From Chthonomonadaceae bacterium (GTDB lineage Bacteria; Armatimonadota; Chthonomonadetes; Chthonomonadales; Chthonomonadaceae): a DNA stretch of 58,664 bases. The stretch covers positions 1 through 58,664 of the forward strand of contig DAIDHN010000024.1 in assembly GCA_027459665.1 (NCBI GenBank), given 5' to 3'. A program made the translations under genes and the position numbers. The stretch's first letter is position 1, and each line of letters starts with the position of its first letter. The notes under the pieces are model-generated. The model saw nothing but the letters and a program-made list of their open reading frames with translations, was not told where the DNA came from and did not search any database. Shown one piece after another: positions 58,588 through 58,664 of the stretch.

Positions 58588-58664
58588 CGGATGCGAGCGG
58601 CAACGTGAGCCAGCAACTGGATGCGGCAACTGGTGCGGCGGTTGCCAGCTACGCCTTCGATGCG
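58588..58664 (+). pseudogene. Start of a second, orphan RHS core copy (runs off the window)
   Basis: The 77 bases before the window edge repeat 56822-56898 exactly. In the RHS frame the only codons between the preceding in-frame TAG (58575-58577, the stop of the membrane protein) and the repeat are four without ATG, GTG or TTG. This copy therefore cannot be translated on its own and is a silent tip cassette. Confidence 0.85.

Overview
The window looks like a stretch of chromosome from a moderately GC-rich, Gram-negative-type (diderm) bacterium. It carries Kdo synthase (kdsA), an LpxL-type acyltransferase, heptosyltransferase-like and other glycosyltransferases, gmd, murA, mreB, cdsA and comEA. 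It also carries many exported carbohydrate-active proteins (GH35, GH39, GH141-like, polysaccharide deacetylases), an SLH-like protein and an RHS element headed by a C39 peptidase. That mix fits Armatimonadota or a neighbouring phylum. This placement is an inference from gene content; no search was run and there is no rRNA in the window.

Layout. 1-985: the last codons of a gene (probably a predicted-ATPase regulator), then an IS200-type transposase between two inverted REP-like hairpin pairs. 1002-9774: housekeeping genes, mostly on + (dapB, a Mug-like glycosylase, cysS, an M24 peptidase, a ferredoxin, a cob(I)alamin adenosyltransferase, an exported LolA-like protein, nadK, a rhomboid-like protein), with an M50B-like membrane protease and a zinc-ribbon protein on -. 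9849-17741 (-): exported proteins, namely a 1225-residue CBM9-like/GH99-like protein, a copper-amine-oxidase-N-type protein, and a CXXCH lipoprotein with a terpene-cyclase-like fold. 17861-23063: signalling (GAF histidine kinase with receiver; HD-GYP regulator with a degenerate GGDEF protein), an SDR and a small unknown. 23409-32116 (+): hflX, a frame-disrupted secreted Cys-rich protein, then an LPS/surface-glycan operon.

32177-48521 (-): GH35, 2Fe-2S ferredoxin and beta-helix operon; deacylase, cdsA, MFS transporter and nucleotidyltransferase; a quinate-5-dehydrogenase-like protein; B-box and SLH-like proteins; mreB-murA; GH39. 49007-54444 (+): GH141-like beta-helix enzyme, then a compact operon of deacetylase-phosphodiester glycosidase, lipoprotein phosphatase and second deacetylase. 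54524-55315 (-): comEA. 55603-58664 (+): consensus promoter, C39 peptidase, an RHS core joined out of frame, a Cys/Gly-rich variable tail, a stop-start-coupled membrane protein, and the start of a second RHS core identical to the first over at least 77 bases.

The most notable system is the last one. It has the architecture of a polymorphic Rhs toxin locus with an orphan tip/immunity cassette array. Second is the Cys-rich secreted protein at 24935-25310, whose strong promoter, ribosome binding site and ATG are separated from the signal segment by a C8 tract that puts them out of frame. No tRNA, rRNA or CRISPR array was seen.
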